From NCBI GenBank assembly GCA_947493695.1, contig CANLSF010000001.1:1302001-1366000 (forward strand): a DNA stretch of 64,000 bases. Direction: 5' to 3'. Source of the DNA: an uncultured Kiloniellaceae bacterium. GTDB lineage: Bacteria > Pseudomonadota > Alphaproteobacteria > Kiloniellales > Kiloniellaceae. How positions within the stretch are numbered: position 1 is the stretch's first letter; every line of letters starts with the position of its first letter. The position numbers were made by a program, and so were the translations under genes. Shown one piece after another: positions 61,615-64,000 of this stretch. The notes beneath the pieces are model-generated. The model was not told the DNA's origin. It saw only the letters and a program-made list of their open reading frames with translations, and ran no database searches.

Positions 61615-61962
61615 TCAAAGGATATCCAGAACGGCTTCCGGCGGGCGTCCCAGCGCCGCTTTCGACCCTGAGCTGACAATCGGCCGTTCAATCAGGATGG
61701 GATTCTCGACCATTGCCGTGATCAGCGCGTCGTCGCTCAGGGCGGTATCGTTCAGCTTGAGCTCTTTGTATATTGCTTCGCCGCGCCGAATCAGTTGACG
61801 CGGCTCCAGGCCCAGTTGCGACAGAAGCGCAGTCAAGGTTTCCGCGGAGGGCGGATTTTTCAGATATTCGACAATCTCAGGCTCGACCCCTTTTTCCTTT
61901 ATAAGGGCAAGGGTCTGACGGGATTTGCTGCACCTGGGATTGTGATAGATCTTAACCGACAT
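61615..61962 (-). CDS. arsC: ArsC-family arsenate reductase
   Basis: 115 residues of the glutaredoxin-dependent thioredoxin-fold ArsC family. KIYHNPRCSKSRQTLALIKEKGVEPEIVEYLKNPP carries the catalytic Cys in NPRCSKS, and NPILIERPIV with its Arg is the second signature. It should reduce arsenate to arsenite, or act as an Spx/YffB-like protein with a different role. No other ars gene is adjacent. It is convergent with pyrD. Confidence 0.87.
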   Translation of the reverse strand: MSVKIYHNPRCSKSRQTLALIKEKGVEPEIVEYLKNPPSAETLTALLSQLGLEPRQLIRRGEAIYKELKLNDTALSDDALITAMVENPILIERPIVSSGSKAALGRPPEAVLDIL

Positions 61963-62156
61963 TCTTGCCTCCGGACGGGATCAATTGCTGATACGCATAT
62001 CAATGAAGTCTCTGTCCATGCCGTGCCTGCGCGTCCGGGTCAAGACTGCATCGACCTCAATCTAGGTCAGAAACGCTTGGTTAACCATCTTTCAAGACCT
62101 GATGGCGCAAACTGCGGCCCTGGATCGATAACAGTCTCTGGGAAGTCCGCGCCCGC

Positions 62157-63527
62157 ATGTCAGTGGCCCGCAACATACTGCTGTTCGGACTCTATACCGC
62201 GATGGCGATTGCTGTTGCTGTGGAGGGGCCGTTGCGCGTCCCGCGCCTGGATCAGTCCGTTGCGGTGATGATCGGCCTGCTGATTTTTCTGGCGGGTGCT
62301 CTCGTCCATGAAATGTATCAGCGTCTTTCACGCGAGTCATTTCTCGGTAAGCAAATTCTGGCACTCCGGCATGCACAATCAGAGCTTTACGAGCAGCTCA
62401 ACTGGTCCCGGCGTGAGAACAAGGCACTGGCCGAAGCGGTCGAAGCCGTCGTGCGTTCCGGACGACTGCCGAGCGAACCCGGCACGGTCGACGAAGCCAT
62501 CACTGAGGTCCGCGTTATAAAGTCCTTGGGGGCGTCAAAGCCCAAAGCAGAGCCGGAACACCAGGTTGCAGCCGGACCTGCCGTAACACTGGTTGCGGAT
62601 CCGGAGAGCTTTGGGCCTGTGAGCTCGGGCGCACTGGGATCGGATAAGGTCTATGCTGAGCCGGACGCGCCCGGTTCGTTGCATCCCGTGCTGGAAAACG
62701 ATACGCCGCAACCCGCAGCCGCCAAAGAATCTCATGCGGGATCGCCAAAGAAAACCGGTGACGCCGAGTACGCGATGCCGGACGTGATCCGCAATCTGAG
62801 TGAAGACGAGATTCTGAAACAGGTGCAGAACGCTCTTCGAGATGATCGGATCAGCTTCGTGCTGCAGCCGATTGTCAGTCTGCCGCAGCGTAAGCGCCGC
62901 TTCTATGAATGTTTTTCCCGAGTCCGGACCGAAGAGGATCTCATGATCCTGCCGGAAGAGTACATTGCCGTTGCCGAGCGTGAGGGTCTGATCACTGCAA
63001 TCGACAATATGCTGTTGTTCCGCTGCGTTCAGTTGGTGCGTAAGATCCAGCGCCGCAGCGATAATCTCGATTTTTTCTGTAATATTTCGCCTCATACTCT
63101 TCGAGACGATGACTTTTTCGGTGACTTCGTCGAGTTTCTCGAAAGCAATGATGTCCTGGGTCCGAACCTGATCTTCGAGTTCACACAATCCGAGTTCGCC
63201 GGGTTTGGTGACGTGGAAATGGGGCATCTGGAGCGTTTGGCGCGCGTGGGCTGCCGTCTCTCACTGGATCAGGTCACGGACCTGCAGATGGATTTACCGG
63301 CGCTTGCCGCCCGGAACATCCGCTTTGTGAAAATTCAGGCCGAGCTGCTCGCAGCAGGAACCTCTGAAGTCGATGCCTTGCTCGCATCTTTCCGGGATGT
63401 GCCGATCAAGCTGGTGGCGGAGAAGGTCGAGGAAGAGGATACCCTGCGCAAATTGCTGGATAAGCAGATCGACTTTGGCCAGGGCTACCTCTTTGGTGAG
63501 CCCCGCCTTGCACGCCCGGCGGCGTGA
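62157..63527 (+). CDS. Membrane protein with degenerate EAL domain
   Basis: 456 residues. Two TM helices at the N-terminus (LLFGLYTAMAIAVAVEG, MIGLLIFLAGALVHEMY) are followed by a coiled-coil (LRHAQSELYEQLNWSRRENKALAEAVEAVV) and a 110-residue linker, then an EAL-like domain from residue 215. Signature boxes are changed: EAL reads ECF in FYECFSR, the DDFG box reads DQVTD and the acidic box reads EFTQSE, while NIS, KIQ and the final FGQGYLFGEP are kept. The loss of the second Asp of DDFG suggests no c-di-GMP hydrolysis. It may bind c-di-GMP or only partner a protein; such EAL proteins resemble regulatory non-enzymatic types. Confidence 0.85.
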   Translation: MSVARNILLFGLYTAMAIAVAVEGPLRVPRLDQSVAVMIGLLIFLAGALVHEMYQRLSRESFLGKQILALRHAQSELYEQLNWSRRENKALAEAVEAVVRSGRLPSEPGTVDEAITEVRVIKSLGASKPKAEPEHQVAAGPAVTLVADPESFGPVSSGALGSDKVYAEPDAPGSLHPVLENDTPQPAAAKESHAGSPKKTGDAEYAMPDVIRNLSEDEILKQVQNALRDDRISFVLQPIVSLPQRKRRFYECFSRVRTEEDLMILPEEYIAVAEREGLITAIDNMLLFRCVQLVRKIQRRSDNLDFFCNISPHTLRDDDFFGDFVEFLESNDVLGPNLIFEFTQSEFAGFGDVEMGHLERLARVGCRLSLDQVTDLQMDLPALAARNIRFVKIQAELLAAGTSEVDALLASFRDVPIKLVAEKVEEEDTLRKLLDKQIDFGQGYLFGEPRLARPAA

Positions 63528-63608
63528 CACGCGTCGCCTGCAGGCCAAACGCTCTTTATTCCTGACACCTTATCGACAAGCTTTCTTTCAATCCACGGCC
63601 CTCTGTGT

Positions 63609-63644
63609 CACAAGAACGCGTCTTTCCTTGTGGCTTTTATTTTA
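63609..63644 (+). terminator. Weak terminator candidate before the HAD gene
   Basis: CACAAG at 63609-63614 pairs with CTTGTG at 63627-63632 around a 12-base loop, followed by GCTTTTATTTTA. It lies about 80 bases after the EAL gene and just before the HAD start. The stem is only six bases, so this is a weak call. Confidence 0.35.
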
Positions 63645-63651
63645 GGTTCAG

Positions 63652-64000
63652 GTGGTTTCACTATACGAGGGTCTGTCGGCCATCTCCGACAATTACGACG
63701 GTTACATCATCGATCTATGGGGTGTGATGCACGATGGGGTGAAGGCCTTTCCTGAAGCCATCGATTGCGTGTCACGCCTGAAACAGGCAGGCAAGCAGAT
63801 TGCCATCCTTTCCAATGCTCCTCGCCGCGCTGACGTGGTGATCGCGCGCAATGCGGATCTTGGCATCGCACCGGACCTGGCTGATGTCGTGATGTCTTCG
63901 GGCGAAGATACCTGGCTGCACCTTAACGAACGGCCCGACGCGTTTTACCGTGAGCTGGGACGGCGTTGTTATCACCTGGGGCCGGAGCGCGACCAGGGCA
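63652..64000 (+). CDS. HAD-superfamily class IIA hydrolase, N-terminal part
   Basis: The gene starts at a GTG at 63652 and runs off the right edge, so about 116 residues are seen: VVSLYEGLSAISDNYDGYIIDLWGVMHDGVKAFPEAIDCVSRLKQAGKQIAILSNAPRRAD is motif I (DLWGVMHDG, with the nucleophile Asp) and motif II (LSNAPRR), as in the TIGR01459-like HAD phosphatase family. It was not in the ORF track because it is cut. Substrate unknown; NMP or sugar phosphates are possible. The next motifs are outside the window. Confidence 0.82.
   Translation, partial: MVSLYEGLSAISDNYDGYIIDLWGVMHDGVKAFPEAIDCVSRLKQAGKQIAILSNAPRRADVVIARNADLGIAPDLADVVMSSGEDTWLHLNERPDAFYRELGRRCYHLGPERDQG

Noticed and set aside
1-64000. 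CRISPR arrays and insertion sequences
   Set aside because: No regularly spaced direct repeats and no transposase-like translations with terminal inverted repeats were noticed on reading.

Overview
The window is chromosomal DNA from a bacterium, most likely an alphaproteobacterium of the Rhodospirillales/Kiloniellales type. This is inferred from the argD-argF-hslO arrangement, a class I lysyl-tRNA synthetase, PleC/DivJ-like histidine kinases, ctaA, a DUF952-pyrD pair, a DUF1289 protein and a TraB/GumN protein. No ribosomal RNA is present, so the genus cannot be fixed. Coding density is high and genes lie on both strands. I see no insertion sequence, CRISPR array, prophage core or replication origin. 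One tRNA gene is present, tRNA-Gly(CCC).

Layout. 0-4 kb (minus strand): a molybdenum hydroxylase locus with a separate FAD subunit, a fused [2Fe-2S]+Mo subunit, and a 6-hydroxynicotinate reductase-like gene that runs off the left edge. 4.6-13 kb: two paralogous orphan membrane histidine kinases flank a DUF1289 gene, an unusual membrane protein joining a His-rich membrane region, a [2Fe-2S] ferredoxin domain and a class III nucleotide cyclase, a TPR protein and recX. 13-16 kb: two ABC-2 permeases without an ATPase, then a TraB/GumN protein. 16-19 kb: argD-argF-hslO, translationally coupled, preceded by a terminator-like hairpin almost on top of the best promoter. 19-21 kb: a lipoprotein, an AT-rich intergenic stretch and an outer-membrane barrel. 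21-26.4 kb (minus): argE, trkH, folE, apaG and an OmpA-like lipoprotein.

26.5-30.4 kb (minus): a YnjBCD-like ABC importer of unknown substrate. 30.6-35 kb: tRNA-Gly, an MFS transporter, a tiny lipoprotein, a hypothetical protein and an anti-sigma/cupin protein. 35-43 kb: pyruvate carboxylase, a PhzF protein, a SnoaL-like protein, a LysR regulator with a strong palindrome in front of it, and class I fumarase. 42.8-47.7 kb: an amino-acid handling region with a LysE exporter and cupin divergent from an AraC regulator, followed by a DauR/YheO-like regulator, an aminotransferase and an ornithine cyclodeaminase family enzyme. 47.7-51 kb (minus): greB, a CobW GTPase overlapped with ctaA, and a TerB-like protein. 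51-57 kb: an AEC carrier, an Fe-S DinG/XPD-type helicase and lysK. 57-60 kb: a GIY-YIG-like small protein, a class IV aminotransferase, a LexA-like repressor that has lost the catalytic dyad, and a small hypothetical protein. 60-64 kb: DUF952-pyrD, arsC-like, a degenerate EAL protein and the start of a HAD phosphatase.

Central metabolism (Pyc, fumarase, arginine synthesis, pyrimidine synthesis, heme A) is interspersed with regulators. The most unusual single protein is the putative redox-gated cyclase at 7.4-9.1 kb. Starts were moved from the longest ORF where homology, a signal peptide or a Shine-Dalgarno sequence argued for it; all assignments rest on motif recognition without database searches.
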